Source: Aliishimia sp963721175 (GTDB lineage: Bacteria > Pseudomonadota > Alphaproteobacteria > Rhodobacterales > Rhodobacteraceae). From it: a stretch of 64,000 nucleotides of DNA. The stretch spans positions 62,001 through 126,000 of the forward strand of contig CAVRIG010000021.1 in NCBI GenBank assembly GCA_963721175.1. The letters run 5' to 3'. Below the pieces are notes generated by a model. That model searched no databases. It saw only the letters and a list, made by a program, of their open reading frames with translations, and was not told the DNA's origin. The position numbers and the translations under genes are program-made. Positions within the stretch are counted from its first letter, which is position 1. Each line of letters begins with the position of its first letter. Positions 53,626-62,820 of this stretch are shown piece after piece.

Positions 53626-53832
53626 ATGCAGGTCAGTGTTCGCGACAACAACGTCGATCAGGCGCTCCGCGCCCTGAAAAAGAAGCTGCAGCGTGAAGGT
53701 GTGTTTCGCGAAATGAAGCTCAAGCAGCATTTCGAGAAACCGTCCGAGAAAAAAGCGCGCGAGAAGGCTGAAGCGATCCGCCGTGCCCGTAAACTGGCGC
53801 GGAAGAAGGCTCAGCGCGAAGGTCTCCTCTAG
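53626..53832 (+). CDS. rpsU: 30S ribosomal protein S21
   Basis: A 68-residue highly basic protein with the S21 pattern VSVRDNNVDQALRALKKKLQ, REGVFREMKLKQHFEKPSEK and KAREKAEAIRRARKLARKKA. It helps mRNA and 16S rRNA pairing at initiation. The codon use is strongly biased to frequent codons, as expected for a ribosomal gene. It is monocistronic and followed by a hairpin terminator. Confidence 0.98.
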   Translation: MQVSVRDNNVDQALRALKKKLQREGVFREMKLKQHFEKPSEKKAREKAEAIRRARKLARKKAQREGLL

Positions 53833-53903
53833 GCGGCTGCTTGCACTGAAGACACCGGTGATTGACGCGCAGCTTGCGCGAGATCGTCGGACCGGATATC
53901 GAC

Positions 53904-53935
53904 AAACGCGCTCTTTCCCTCGGAAGGGCGCGTTT
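53904..53935 (+). terminator. Hairpin terminator after rpsU
   Basis: AAACGCGCTCTTTCCCTCGG followed by AAGGGCGCGTTTT forms a 12-base stem with one mismatch (AAACGCGC with GCGCGTTT plus partial pairing) and ends in a T-run. It stands 71 bases beyond the rpsU stop and 19 bases before the next start. Confidence 0.75.
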
Positions 53936-53953
53936 TCATCTCAGGATGGCTCC

Positions 53954-54607
53954 ATGTCCGCGAATTCGATGATCCGGTCGGGTCTCTACGCCGCGCTGGC
54001 GGCGGTCACCATGGCCGCGATCTGGTTCAAGCTCGCGCGTCCGGAGGAATTCTCGACCGTCTTCGCGCGTGAGGACGGGATCGTGGAATACGGGACGGTT
54101 ATCCTCCTCGCCCTCGGAGCGATCCTGCTGGCGCGCCATGCCGCGCGGAACACGGGTCACAGGCGCTGGCTTCTTGTGCTCTACGCGGCTGCCTTCGTCT
54201 TCGCCGCCGGTGAGGAGATTTCCTGGGGCCAGCGCATCCTCGGCCTCGAAAGCTCCGAATTCTTCCTCGAGAACAACCGCCAGGGCGAGACCAATCTCCA
54301 CAACCTGATGGTCAATGACGAACAGCTCGTCAGCTTCTGGTTCGGGCAGCTCCTGACGGTGATCGTGCTGCTCTACCTCGTCGTGCTGCCGATCCTGCAC
54401 CCGCTCGCGGGCTGGGTCCGCTGGCTCGCCGATGTCTTCGCCGTCCCGGTCCCGCCGCCCCACATCGCCGTCATCGCCGTCGCCTGGTCGCTGCTGGTGG
54501 TCTGGATCGACCTCCCGCGCAACTGGGAAGTCTACGAGTTCGTCTTCGCCGTCCTCGTCTGCGTGATCTTTCTCTTCCCGGCGAACCGCGGCACGTTCCG
54601 GCTCTGA
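53954..54607 (+). CDS. Conserved multi-spanning membrane protein with GEEISWGQR motif
   Basis: A 217-residue protein with about six hydrophobic segments. Notable blocks are MIRSGLYAALAAVTMAAIWF, EFSTVFAREDGIVEYGTVIL, FVFAAGEEISWGQRILGLES, FFLENNRQGETNLHNLMVND and DLPRNWEVYEFVFAVLVCVI. The GEEISWGQRI text is a family hallmark in my experience, but no function has been assigned. The E and W residues in a membrane context could mark an active site. Start at ATG 53954, which lies just after the rpsU terminator. The gene is not obviously coupled to a neighbour. Confidence 0.8.
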   Translation: MSANSMIRSGLYAALAAVTMAAIWFKLARPEEFSTVFAREDGIVEYGTVILLALGAILLARHAARNTGHRRWLLVLYAAAFVFAAGEEISWGQRILGLESSEFFLENNRQGETNLHNLMVNDEQLVSFWFGQLLTVIVLLYLVVLPILHPLAGWVRWLADVFAVPVPPPHIAVIAVAWSLLVVWIDLPRNWEVYEFVFAVLVCVIFLFPANRGTFRL

Positions 54608-54625
54608 TCCTTCCGGACCCGCAGG

Positions 54626-55084
54626 TCACACCGGCAGCGCCGTCGTCTGCACGACCGTGCGCAGCGAAAAGCTCGACTGCATCTGGGTCACACCCGGCAG
54701 GCGCGCGAGGTATTGCCGGTGGATGCGGGCGAAATCGTCGGTGTCCTGGGCCACCACCTTCAGCAGGTAATCGGCCGACCCCGCCATCAGGTGACATTCC
54801 AGAAGCTCGGGAATCCGCGCCACGGCCTTTTCGAACGCATCGAGGATGTCGTCGGTCTGTCCCTGCAAGGTGATCTCCACGAACACCGTCGTCGGCACCT
54901 GCAGCTTGCGCGCATCGAGCAGCGCAACGTAGCCGCGGATATACCCGTCCCGCTCCAGCCGCTGCACGCGCCGGTGGCAGGCGGACGGGCTCAGACTGGC
55001 CTTTTCCGAAAGCTCCCCGTTCGACATGCGCCCGTTGCGCTGCAGCGCCCGGAGCAGACGGCGGTCGATCTCGTCCAGTTCCAT
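54626..55084 (-). CDS. Lrp/AsnC-family transcriptional regulator
   Basis: A 152-residue regulator with the Lrp helix-turn-helix (MELDEIDRRLLRALQRNGRM, SNGELSEKASLSPSACHRRV, QRLERDGYIRGY) and a C-terminal RAM ligand domain (FVEITLQGQTDDILDAFEKA, PELLECHLMAGSADYLLKVV). It is divergent from ald with 141 bases between, the classic arrangement of AldR or BkdR-type regulators of alanine or branched-chain amino acid catabolism. The most likely role is alanine-responsive activation of ald. Confidence 0.92.
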   Translation of the reverse strand: MELDEIDRRLLRALQRNGRMSNGELSEKASLSPSACHRRVQRLERDGYIRGYVALLDARKLQVPTTVFVEITLQGQTDDILDAFEKAVARIPELLECHLMAGSADYLLKVVAQDTDDFARIHRQYLARLPGVTQMQSSFSLRTVVQTTALPV

Positions 55085-55225
55085 GATGCGCACGTCCTTC
55101 GCGTGAAACACCCCGTTTCTGCAAGCCTATCGCAAGAACTTGACGCTATGCGACCGATTATTGGCGAGATGTTGCACCTCATCCGCTGCATACTACGCAC
55201 GAGGACGGAAGAAGGAAGGTTCGCT

Positions 55226-56345
55226 ATGATCATCGGTTGCCCCAGGGAGATCAAACCGCAGGAATTTCGCGTCGGTCTCACGCCCAACGCCGCGCGCGAG
55301 GCTGTCGCCCATGGCCACAAGGTTCTGATCGAACGCGGTGCCGGGACGGGCGCTGGCTTCGAGGACGCAGACTACACCGCGGCCGGTGCGGTCCTTCTCG
55401 ACACTGCCGAGGAGGTGTTCGCGCAGGCCGAGATGATCGTCAAGGTCAAGGAACCGCAGGCGGTCGAGCGCAGGATGCTGCGCGAAGGGCAGCTTCTCTT
55501 CACCTACCTCCACCTCGCGCCCGATCCGGAGCAGACCCACGACCTGCTGGCCTCGGGTTGCACCGCGATTGCCTACGAGACCGTGACCGACCCGCAGGGA
55601 GGCCTGCCGCTTCTGGCGCCGATGTCCGAGGTCGCCGGGCGGCTCGCGCCGCAGGTCGGCGCCTGGACATTGCAGAAGGCCAATGGCGGCCGGGGCGTTC
55701 TCATGGGCGGTGTTCCGGGCGTGGGTCCTGCCAACGTCGTGGTGATCGGCGGCGGCGTGGTCGGCACGCATGCGGCGCGGATCGCCGCGGGCATGGGCGC
55801 GGACGTGACCGTGCTCGACCGCTCGATCACGCGCCTGCGCTATCTCGACGATGTCTTCGGCGGAACGTTCGGCAATCGCTACGCCAGCGCCGGGAACACG
55901 GCCGAAATGGTGGCCGCGGCCGACATGGTCATCGGCGCCGTCCTCATCCCCGGTGCCGCGGCGCCCAAGCTGGTGAGCCGCGCGCAGCTGTCGGACATGA
56001 AGCCCGGTGCGGCCATCGTCGATGTGGCCATCGACCAGGGCGGCTGCTTCGAGACCTCCCGCGCGACCACGCACGACGACCCGATCTACGAGGTCGACGG
56101 GATCATGCACTATTGCGTCGCCAACATGCCGGGCGCCGTCGCGCGCACGTCCACCATCGCGCTCGGCAACGCCACGATGCCCCACATGCTGGCGCTGGCC
56201 GACAAGGGCTGGCGGAAGGCCTGCGAAGAGGATCCGCACCTGCTCGCCGGGCTCAACGTGCATGCAGGGCAAGCTGACCTACTATGCCGTGGGCCGCGCC
56301 CTCGGCATCGATGTGATCTCTCCCTTGATCGCGATCAAGGCATAG
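55226..56345 (+). CDS. ald: Alanine dehydrogenase, one frame break
   Basis: It catalyses reversible L-alanine oxidation to pyruvate and ammonia with NAD. The path MIIGCPREIKPQEFRVGLTP, HKVLIERGAGTGAGFEDADY, VKVKEPQAVERRMLREGQLL and FTYLHLAPDPEQTHDLLASG is followed by LQKANGGRGVLMGGVPGVGP, VVVIGGGVVGTHAARIAAGM (NAD Rossmann motif), HYCVANMPGAVARTSTIALG and LNVHAGKLTYYAVGRALGID. The last segment shifts by one base near 56268; removing one G gives 372 residues, the normal length. K73-like and H95-like catalytic residues lie in VKVKEP and TYLHLA. Divergent from an Lrp regulator. Confidence 0.95.
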
Positions 56346-56411
56346 GTGTCAGCGCGGCCGGCGCGGCGTGCAGGATGCGTGGCGCGCCGAAACGCGTTGC
56401 GATAGGCCAAG

Positions 56412-56795
56412 TCAGCTGCGCTGGGCAAGCTGGTCGCGGATTTCCTGGAGCAGTTCGATCTCCGTCGGTTTGGCCGGCGCATCCGGCTCCGGTTCTTCCT
56501 TCATGGCCGCATCCTTGAGCCGGTTCACCCCCTTGACCAGCAGGAACACCACCCATGCCACGATGATGAACTTGATCACGGCGTTGATGAAATTGCCGTA
56601 CATGAACTGGGCATCTCCCAGCCCCACGCTGAGCGTGCCGAAATCGATGCCTCCGATGAACAGACCGATGAGCGGGTTGACGAGATCGTCGACCATCGAC
56701 GTCACGATCGCCGTGAAGGCCGCACCCATGATGATGCCCACCGCCATGTCCATGACGTTGCCGCGGGCAATGAAATCCCGAAATTCCTGAATCAT
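56412..56795 (-). CDS. mscL: Large-conductance mechanosensitive channel
   Basis: A 127-residue homopentameric membrane channel with two helices. The pore helix is GNVMDMAVGIIMGAAFTAIV with the small-residue face typical of MscL. FGTLSVGLGDAQFMYGNFIN, VIKFIIVAWVVFLLVKGVNR and a cytoplasmic charged tail (LLQEIRDQLAQRS) follow. It opens under hypo-osmotic stress to release solutes, which suits a marine organism. Convergent with ald, 66 bases beyond its stop. Confidence 0.96.
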   Translation of the reverse strand: MIQEFRDFIARGNVMDMAVGIIMGAAFTAIVTSMVDDLVNPLIGLFIGGIDFGTLSVGLGDAQFMYGNFINAVIKFIIVAWVVFLLVKGVNRLKDAAMKEEPEPDAPAKPTEIELLQEIRDQLAQRS

Positions 56796-56946
56796 TCGCT
56801 TGCTTCCGTGTTGTTCAGTACCGCGGTGCGCCGTGGTTGGTGTTCACCGCCGAACATTGGGTAGCACATGTCCGCACCGGCCCAAGCCTGTAAACGCGGC
56901 GGTCACTCCTTACGTCTGAGCTCTCAAATCCCAAAGGAGCTCAAAC

Positions 56947-57645
56947 ATGGCCGATCTTTCCGACTTCCCCATCGCCTCGAAATGGCCCGCGAGCAATCCC
57001 GACATCCTGCAGCTTTATTCCTTCCCGACACCGAACGGCCAGAAGGCCTCGATCATGCTCGAGGAAACCGGGCTTGCCTACGAACCGCACAAGGTCACGC
57101 TGGCGGATGAGGACGTGAAAAGCCCCGAGTTCCTGTCGCTCAACCCCAACAACAAGATCCCCGCGATCGTCGATCCGGACGGGCCGGACGGCACGCCCAT
57201 AGGTCTTTTCGAGAGCGGCGCGATCCTGGTATATCTGGCCGAGAAGACCGGGCAGCTGATCGGCGACAGCGCGACCGAGCGCGCACACACCCTGCAATGG
57301 CTGATGTTCCAGATGGGCGGCGTCGGACCGATGTTCGGGCAACTCGGCTACTTCTACAAGTTCGCCGGGTCCGAGATGGAGGACAAGCGCCCGCAGGAGC
57401 GCTACGTGGGCGAGGCCAAACGCCTTCTGGGCGTGGTGGAGACGTCGCTTGATGGCCGCGACTGGATCACCGGCACATACTCCATCGCCGATATCGCTCT
57501 CGCCCCCTGGCTGCTGGCGCTCGACTTCTACGGCGCGAAGGATGCAGTGGGCTGGGACGACTACAAGAACATCGTGGCCTATGCCGAGCGGTTCCTGGAC
57601 CGGCCGGCGGTGCAACGCGGCCGCAACATCCCGGCGCGGGACTGA
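56947..57645 (+). CDS. Glutathione S-transferase (YghU/ThiJ-like disulphide-bond type)
   Basis: A 232-residue two-domain GST. The thioredoxin-fold domain reads LQLYSFPTPNGQKASIMLEE and VKSPEFLSLNPNNKIPAIVD, with the NKIPAI segment carrying the glutathione-binding cis-proline and LFESGAILVYLAEKTG behind it. The helical domain has AHTLQWLMFQMGGVGPMFGQ and GWDDYKNIVAYAERFLDRPA. The FSPPTPNGQ region suits YghU/YfcG-type enzymes that reduce mixed disulphides. The ATG at 56947 follows AAAGGAGCTCAAAC, a good ribosome site. Confidence 0.92.
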   Translation: MADLSDFPIASKWPASNPDILQLYSFPTPNGQKASIMLEETGLAYEPHKVTLADEDVKSPEFLSLNPNNKIPAIVDPDGPDGTPIGLFESGAILVYLAEKTGQLIGDSATERAHTLQWLMFQMGGVGPMFGQLGYFYKFAGSEMEDKRPQERYVGEAKRLLGVVETSLDGRDWITGTYSIADIALAPWLLALDFYGAKDAVGWDDYKNIVAYAERFLDRPAVQRGRNIPARD

Positions 57646-57684
57646 TCCCGCCCGCCGGGTCCGCTGCCGATATGCTCCGGTGCG

Positions 57685-59208
57685 CTAGGTGAGGTCACCG
57701 GGCAAAAGCCCGTCCGGCATGTTCTGGTAGCAAACGGGCCGAAGGAACCGGCGGATGGAGAGCGTTCCCACGGAGGTCGCGCCGAAATTGGTCGATGCAG
57801 GGTAAGGCCCCCCGTGCACCATCGCGGGCGCGACCTCCACCCCGGTCGGAAAGCCGTTGGCAAGAATCCGGCCGGCCTTGCGCTCCAGGATCGGAACAAG
57901 CTTTCGGGCGAGGTCCGTGTCGCCGTCATCCATCTGCAGCGTCACCGTCAACTGCCCCTCCAGCGCGCGCGCGACGGCCTCCATCTCCGCGGCGCCATTG
58001 GTGCGCACGATCAGGCCGAACGGTCCGAAGACCTCGTGCGACAGCGCGTCGTTGGCGAGCCACGTGGCCGCACCCGTCTCCACGACCGTGGGCGAGGCCG
58101 CGCGGCCGTCGCAGGATGTCGTCAGCACGTGCCGCACGCCGACTTCGCGCACGATCCTGTCGCGGCTCTTGCGAAACGCGGCGGAGATGCCATCGGTCAG
58201 CATGATCTGCGCGGGCGCATCGGTCATCGCTTCCTTGACCGCCGCCACGAAAGCATCGCCATCCGCGCCGCCGTCGATCACGAGTACGCCGGGATTGGTG
58301 CAGAATTGCCCCGCCCCCATCATCAGCGATGCGGCCCAGCCCGCCGCGATTTCGTCCCCGCGTTCGGATGCGGCGTGCGGCAGGACGAAGACCGGATTCA
58401 CCGACCCCAACTCGCCGAAGAACGGGATCGGCTCGGGTCGCGCCGCGCACAGATCGAAGAGCGCACGCCCCGCACCGAGCGATCCGGTGAAACCCACGGC
58501 GCGGATCAGCGGATGCTGCACCAACGCCTGCCCCACCGCGCGGCTGCCGCCGTGCACGAGGGCGAAGACGCCGGGATGAATGCCCGTCGCCGCAATGGCC
58601 GCAGAAATGGCTTCGGCCACGATCTCCGCCGTGCCCGGATGCGCCTCGTGTCCCTTGACCACGACCGGACAGCCGGCCGCCAGCGCGGCGGCCGTGTCGC
58701 CCCCAGCCGTTGAAAACGCGAGCGGGAAGTTCGACGCGCCGAACACGCCGACGGGGCCGATCGGGCGCTGCACCATCTTCAGATCGGGACGCGGCAGCGG
58801 TGCCCGCTCCGGCAGCGCCGCGTCGTGGCGGCGATCGAGGTAGGCTCCATCGCGCAGGACTTCCGCGAAGAGACGCAACTGCGCGGTGGTGCGTCCCCTC
58901 TCGCCGACAAGGCGCGGCTCGGGCAGGCCGGATTCGGCGGTGCCTATCGCCGTGATCGTGGGCGCGCGCGCTTCGATCTCGTCCGCGATCGCGTCGAGAA
59001 ACGCGGCGCGTGTCTCGCGATCCGAATAGCCATAGGTCCAGAACGCCTCCTCGGCCGCGGTCACGGCGCGATCGACCAGATCCGAGGTCCCGGCGCTGAA
59101 ATCATGCGGCGTGCCACGCACCGGCTGCGACGCGAAGGTCTCGCCGCCCCCGATCCACTCTCCCGCGATCAGGTGTTTGCCCCGCGGGGTCCAGGTTTCG
59201 TCAAGCAT
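57685..59208 (-). CDS. Aldehyde dehydrogenase, 2-oxoglutarate semialdehyde type
   Basis: A 507-residue ALDH with FGASNFPLAFSTAGGDTAAA as the cofactor loop, GFTGSLGAGRALFDLC, the catalytic Glu in PFFGELGSVNPVFVLP, and the catalytic Cys in MMGAGQFCTNPGVLVID. This subgroup is the NADP-dependent 2,5-dioxovalerate (alpha-ketoglutarate semialdehyde) dehydrogenase, which closes non-phosphorylative pentose and glucarate pathways. The upstream genes on the same strand encode the preceding steps. Its start is 12 bases before the DapA-fold gene stop, so the genes are coupled. The promiscuity of ALDHs leaves some doubt about the exact substrate. Confidence 0.9.
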   Translation of the reverse strand: MLDETWTPRGKHLIAGEWIGGGETFASQPVRGTPHDFSAGTSDLVDRAVTAAEEAFWTYGYSDRETRAAFLDAIADEIEARAPTITAIGTAESGLPEPRLVGERGRTTAQLRLFAEVLRDGAYLDRRHDAALPERAPLPRPDLKMVQRPIGPVGVFGASNFPLAFSTAGGDTAAALAAGCPVVVKGHEAHPGTAEIVAEAISAAIAATGIHPGVFALVHGGSRAVGQALVQHPLIRAVGFTGSLGAGRALFDLCAARPEPIPFFGELGSVNPVFVLPHAASERGDEIAAGWAASLMMGAGQFCTNPGVLVIDGGADGDAFVAAVKEAMTDAPAQIMLTDGISAAFRKSRDRIVREVGVRHVLTTSCDGRAASPTVVETGAATWLANDALSHEVFGPFGLIVRTNGAAEMEAVARALEGQLTVTLQMDDGDTDLARKLVPILERKAGRILANGFPTGVEVAPAMVHGGPYPASTNFGATSVGTLSIRRFLRPVCYQNMPDGLLPGDLT

Positions 59209-59220
59209 CGGTCACTCCTT

Positions 59221-60138
59221 TCACTTGCCCCAGCGCAGGGCCATCACGTCGAGGTCGCGGGCGAGACCCAGCAACCGCTCCTTCGTCCGCTCCGACATCG
59301 GGCGCAGCGGATGGCGCACATGATCGCTGCCGATCACGCCGCCCGCGGCATAGACGGTCTTGCAGGCGCGCAGCCCGCATTGCCGGTTCTCGTGGTTGAT
59401 CAGCGGCAGGCAGCGTTGCCACTGCGCCACGGCCGCATCCGTTTCGCCCGCGAGGTACTGCGTGACGATCGGACGGATCTGCTCCGGGAAAAGCCCGGAC
59501 GTCATCGTGCCGGTGCAGCCAGCGTCGAGATCGGCCAGCAGCGTCACCGCCTCCTCCCCGTCGAAGGGGCCCTCGACATGCGCCCCGGCCTCCGCGATCA
59601 GGGCGGCGAGCTTGTCGGCGGCGAACGGGCATTCGATCTTGAAGTACCGCACGTTTTCGATCTCGCGCGCCATCCGGGCAAGCAGCGGAACCGGCAGGTC
59701 GACACCCGACAGCGGCGCGTCCTGCACCATGATCGGGATAGTAATCGCATCCGACACGGCTGCGAAATGCTCGAAGATCCCGCCGGGATCCGCGCGCAGC
59801 CCGGTCCCGTGATAGGGCGGCATCATCATCACCATCGCGGCGCCCATCTCCGCCGCCGCCTTCGCGCGGGCCACGGCGATGCCGGTGTGGAAATGGCTCG
59901 TGGTGACGATGACCGGCACGCGGCCCGCGACATGTTCGAGGCTGACGCGCATCATCAGGTCGCGCTCCTCGTCCGACAGCAGGAACTGTTCGGAGTAGTT
60001 GGCGAGGATGCAGATCGCGTCGACCCCCATGTCGATCAGACAGTCGAGGACGCGGCGCATCCCCTCCTCGTCGACGCGGCCGTCCGCGTGGAACGGCGTG
60101 GGCGCGACGGGCAGAATACCGGTCAGCGGGGTTTTCAT
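59221..60138 (-). CDS. DapA-fold dehydratase/aldolase, probably 2-keto-3-deoxy-L-arabonate dehydratase
   Basis: A 305-residue TIM barrel of the dihydrodipicolinate synthase superfamily. Recognisable parts are GILPVAPTPFHADGRVDEEG, ICILANYSEQFLLSDEERDL, VIVTTSHFHTGIAVARAKAA and RYFKIECPFAADKLAALI, in which FKIE holds the Schiff-base lysine. GPFDGEEAVTLLADLDAGCT follows. The last shares the EG/GxxS pocket of sugar-acid dehydratases. In context the best call is KDA dehydratase, giving 2-oxoglutarate semialdehyde; an aldolase role cannot be excluded from sequence alone. Starts 10 bases before the stop of the dehydrogenase above it. Confidence 0.85.
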   Translation of the reverse strand: MKTPLTGILPVAPTPFHADGRVDEEGMRRVLDCLIDMGVDAICILANYSEQFLLSDEERDLMMRVSLEHVAGRVPVIVTTSHFHTGIAVARAKAAAEMGAAMVMMMPPYHGTGLRADPGGIFEHFAAVSDAITIPIMVQDAPLSGVDLPVPLLARMAREIENVRYFKIECPFAADKLAALIAEAGAHVEGPFDGEEAVTLLADLDAGCTGTMTSGLFPEQIRPIVTQYLAGETDAAVAQWQRCLPLINHENRQCGLRACKTVYAAGGVIGSDHVRHPLRPMSERTKERLLGLARDLDVMALRWGK

Positions 60139-60148
60139 CTCTGCTCTC

Positions 60149-61072
60149 CTACCAGTCGAACCTGTCCACTGTGACGCGCCGGCCCAGGGTGAACGCGTCG
60201 GCCACGTGGCGCATCGGTGCGAGGTCGACCTCGCTTTGCCCCGCCGCGATCAGTTCGGCGAAGCGGGCATAGAGCCGCGGGTATTCCTCGTCGGCGCCGG
60301 CCGCGGTCTCCAACTCGTCCACGGTCAGCACGGCGCCGCCCTTGGACAACACCGCGTTGCCGTCGTCGGTTTCGAGGTGGATGTTCCATTTCGGCTCGCC
60401 CTGCTCCAGCCAGTCGAAGCCGGCGGTGATCCTTTCGTCGCCGAGCGGTGCGAACTCGAGGTCCGCGACGATAGGCGTGTCGCGGTTTTCGGGAAAGGAC
60501 AGCACCGCGCCGGTCAGATGCAGGGGCGAAGGCAGAATCGCGGTCAGGACCGACAGAGCGTTGATGCCGGGGTCGAAGACACCGAGCCCACCGGCCTCCC
60601 AGATCCAGTCCTGCCCCGGGTGCCAGTGACGCACATCCTCCTTCCACTCCACGCGAGCCTCGCGCAGCGTCCTGTCCTTGAGCCAGTCCCGCGTCGCGTC
60701 GACCGCGGCCGCGTGGCGCGAATGCCAGGTGGCGAAGAGCGTCAGACCCTTCGCCGCCGCCCGTGCCTCGAGGTCGTGCACTTCGGACAGCGTGGCCCCC
60801 GGCGGCTTTTCCAGCATGACGTGCCGCCCGGCCTCCAGCGCCCGCCGCGCATCGGCGTAACGGACCTGCGGCGGGGTGGCGAGCGAAACAGCCGTCACGT
60901 CGGGCTCCGCCTCCAGCAGCGCGGCGAGGCTCTTGTAGGGGGTGATGCCGCCGACCTCCGCATTCCGGCTCGCCGTTGCCGTCAGTTCGAAATCCGGGTT
61001 CCCGTAGATCGCGGGGATGTGCTGGTCGCGGGCGATCTTGCCGATCCCGACAAGGGCGATGTCATGGGTCAT
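60149..61072 (-). CDS. Gfo/Idh/MocA-family sugar 1-dehydrogenase (L-arabinose or D-galactose type)
   Basis: A 307-residue NAD(P)-binding oxidoreductase beginning MTHDIALVGIGKIARDQHIP (Rossmann GxGxxA/G motif). It has ATASRNAEVGGITPYKSLAA, GRHVMLEKPPGATLSEVHDL, in which EKPP carries the catalytic lysine, and YSRHAAAVDATRDWL-type text (FATWHSRHAAAVDATRDWLK). Its closest character is the L-arabinose/D-galactose 1-dehydrogenase group, which makes the aldonolactone in non-phosphorylative pathways. The ATG at 61072 overlaps the dehydratase stop (ATGA). Neighbours encode the following steps. Confidence 0.88.
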   Translation of the reverse strand: MTHDIALVGIGKIARDQHIPAIYGNPDFELTATASRNAEVGGITPYKSLAALLEAEPDVTAVSLATPPQVRYADARRALEAGRHVMLEKPPGATLSEVHDLEARAAAKGLTLFATWHSRHAAAVDATRDWLKDRTLREARVEWKEDVRHWHPGQDWIWEAGGLGVFDPGINALSVLTAILPSPLHLTGAVLSFPENRDTPIVADLEFAPLGDERITAGFDWLEQGEPKWNIHLETDDGNAVLSKGGAVLTVDELETAAGADEEYPRLYARFAELIAAGQSEVDLAPMRHVADAFTLGRRVTVDRFDW

Positions 61073-62820
61073 CAGTGGCTGTCCCTTGGCACGTCGTTGC
61101 CCGCGGCACCCGACGAGGAAGTCGAAATCCGCGCCGGTATCCGCGCCCTGCACATGGTCGTGGAAGAGCCGGGCATAGCCGCCCGCGGGCGCGATGTCCG
61201 GCAGGTCGAGCGCCGCCAGCCGGCGCTGCAACTCCGCATGCTCGACCTCCAGCGCCAGGCGACGGTTCGGCACGTCGACAGTCGATCATGTCGCCCGTCC
61301 GCACCACCGCCAGCGGCCCGCCCCGCGCGGCCTCGGGCGAGGTGTGCAGGATCACCGTGCCATAGGCGGTGCCCGACATCCGCGCGTCGGAGATCCGGAT
61401 CATGTCGTTGATGCCCTTGTTCAGCACCTTGGGCGGCAGGCCCATGTTGCCGACCTCCGCCATGCCGGGATAGCCGCGGGGGCCGCAGTTCTTCAGGACC
61501 ATAATCGCAGGTCTCGTCGATGTCGAGCGCGTCGTCTTCGATCCGCGCCTTGTAGTCGTCGATATCCTCGAACACGACGGCGCGGCCGCGTATGCTTCAT
61601 CAGGTGCGGGCTGGCCGCGGAGGGCTTCAGCACCGCGCCGTCGGGCGCGAGGTTGCCGCTCAGCACCGCGATGCCGCCGGAGGCTGTCAGCGCCCGGTCC
61701 GCGGGACGGATCACGTCCTCGTTCCAGTTCCGGGCGTCCTTGACCTCGTCCCAGATGGTCGCTCCGGAGACGGTCAGCGCGTCCTTGTGCAGCATTCCCG
61801 CCTCGCCCAGCCGTTTCAGCACGACCGGCAGGCCGCCGGCATAGAAGAACTCCTCCATCAGGTATTTGCCCGAAGGCTGCAGGTTCACGATCGTCGGCAC
61901 GTCGCGGCCCAGCCGGTCCCAGTCGTCCAGCGTCAGGTCGATGCCGACCCGGCCCGCCATGGCCAGCAGGTGAACCACCGCATTGGTCGAGCCGCCGATG
62001 GCGCCGTTCACGCGGATCGCGTTCTCGAACGCCTGACGGGTCATGACGTCGGATGGCTTCAGGTCGTCCTTGACCATCTGCACGATGCGCCGACCCGTGA
62101 GCTGCGCCATGACCCGCCGCCGCGCGTCCACCGCCGGGATCGCGGCGTTGCCGGACAGCGCCATGCCCAGCGCCTCGGCCATGCTCGCCATGGTGGAGGC
62201 GGTGCCCATCGTGTTGCAGGTGCCGGAGGAGCGGGTCACGGCGGATTCCGCCTCGAGGAACTCCTCCTGCGTCATCTCGCCGGCCTTCACGGCCTCGGAG
62301 AACCGCCAGAGATGCGTGCCCGCGCCGACCCGCTCGCCCCGGAACCAGCCGTTCAGCATCGGCCCGCCGGTCACGACGATCGACGGCAGGTCGCGTCGAG
62401 GCCGCGCCCATCAGCAGGGACGGCGTGGTCTTGTCGCAGCCCACCAGCAGCACCGCGCCGTCGATGGGCTGGGCGCGCATCGTCTCCTCGACCGCCATGG
62501 CGGCGAGGTTGCGGTACATCATCGCCGTGGGGCGGTAGGTGTTCTCGGAGGCCGAGAAGACCGGCACCTCCAGCGGGAAGCCGCCTGCCTCCCAGACGCC
62601 GGCCTTCACCTTCTCGGCCAGTTCGCGCAGGTGGCCGTTGCAGGGCGTCAGGTCCGACCAGGTGTTGAGGATGCCGATCACCGGCCGGCCGTCGAAGAGG
62701 TCGTGCGGGTAGCCCTGGTTCTTCAGCCAGCCGCGGTGATAGATGTGGTCGCGGCTGGTGCCGCCGTACCATTCCTGCGAGCGCAGCTTGCGCGGCCATT
62801 GGGCCGGTATGAAACGCCAT
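61072..62820 (-). CDS. L-arabonate dehydratase-type IlvD/Edd protein, six frame breaks
   Basis: Dehydrates an aldonate to a 2-keto-3-deoxy acid. The blocks in order are RKLRSQEWYGGTSRDHIYHR, GRPVIGILNTWSDLTPCNGH with an iron-sulphur Cys, VFSASENTYRPTAMMYRNLA, GAVLLVGCDKTTPSLLMGAA, AVTRSSGTCNTMGTASTMAS with another, and NAIRVNGAIGGSTNAVVHLL. VFEDIDDYKARIEDDALDID, MVLKNCGPRGYPGMAEVGNM and a tail FDFLVGCRGNDVPRDSH follow. This is the ArabD/L-arabonate dehydratase subgroup rather than IlvD. One extra base near each of 62812, 62395, 61590, 61505, 61278 and 61105 separates them; correction gives 580 residues. ATG 62820 overlaps the permease stop. Confidence 0.88.
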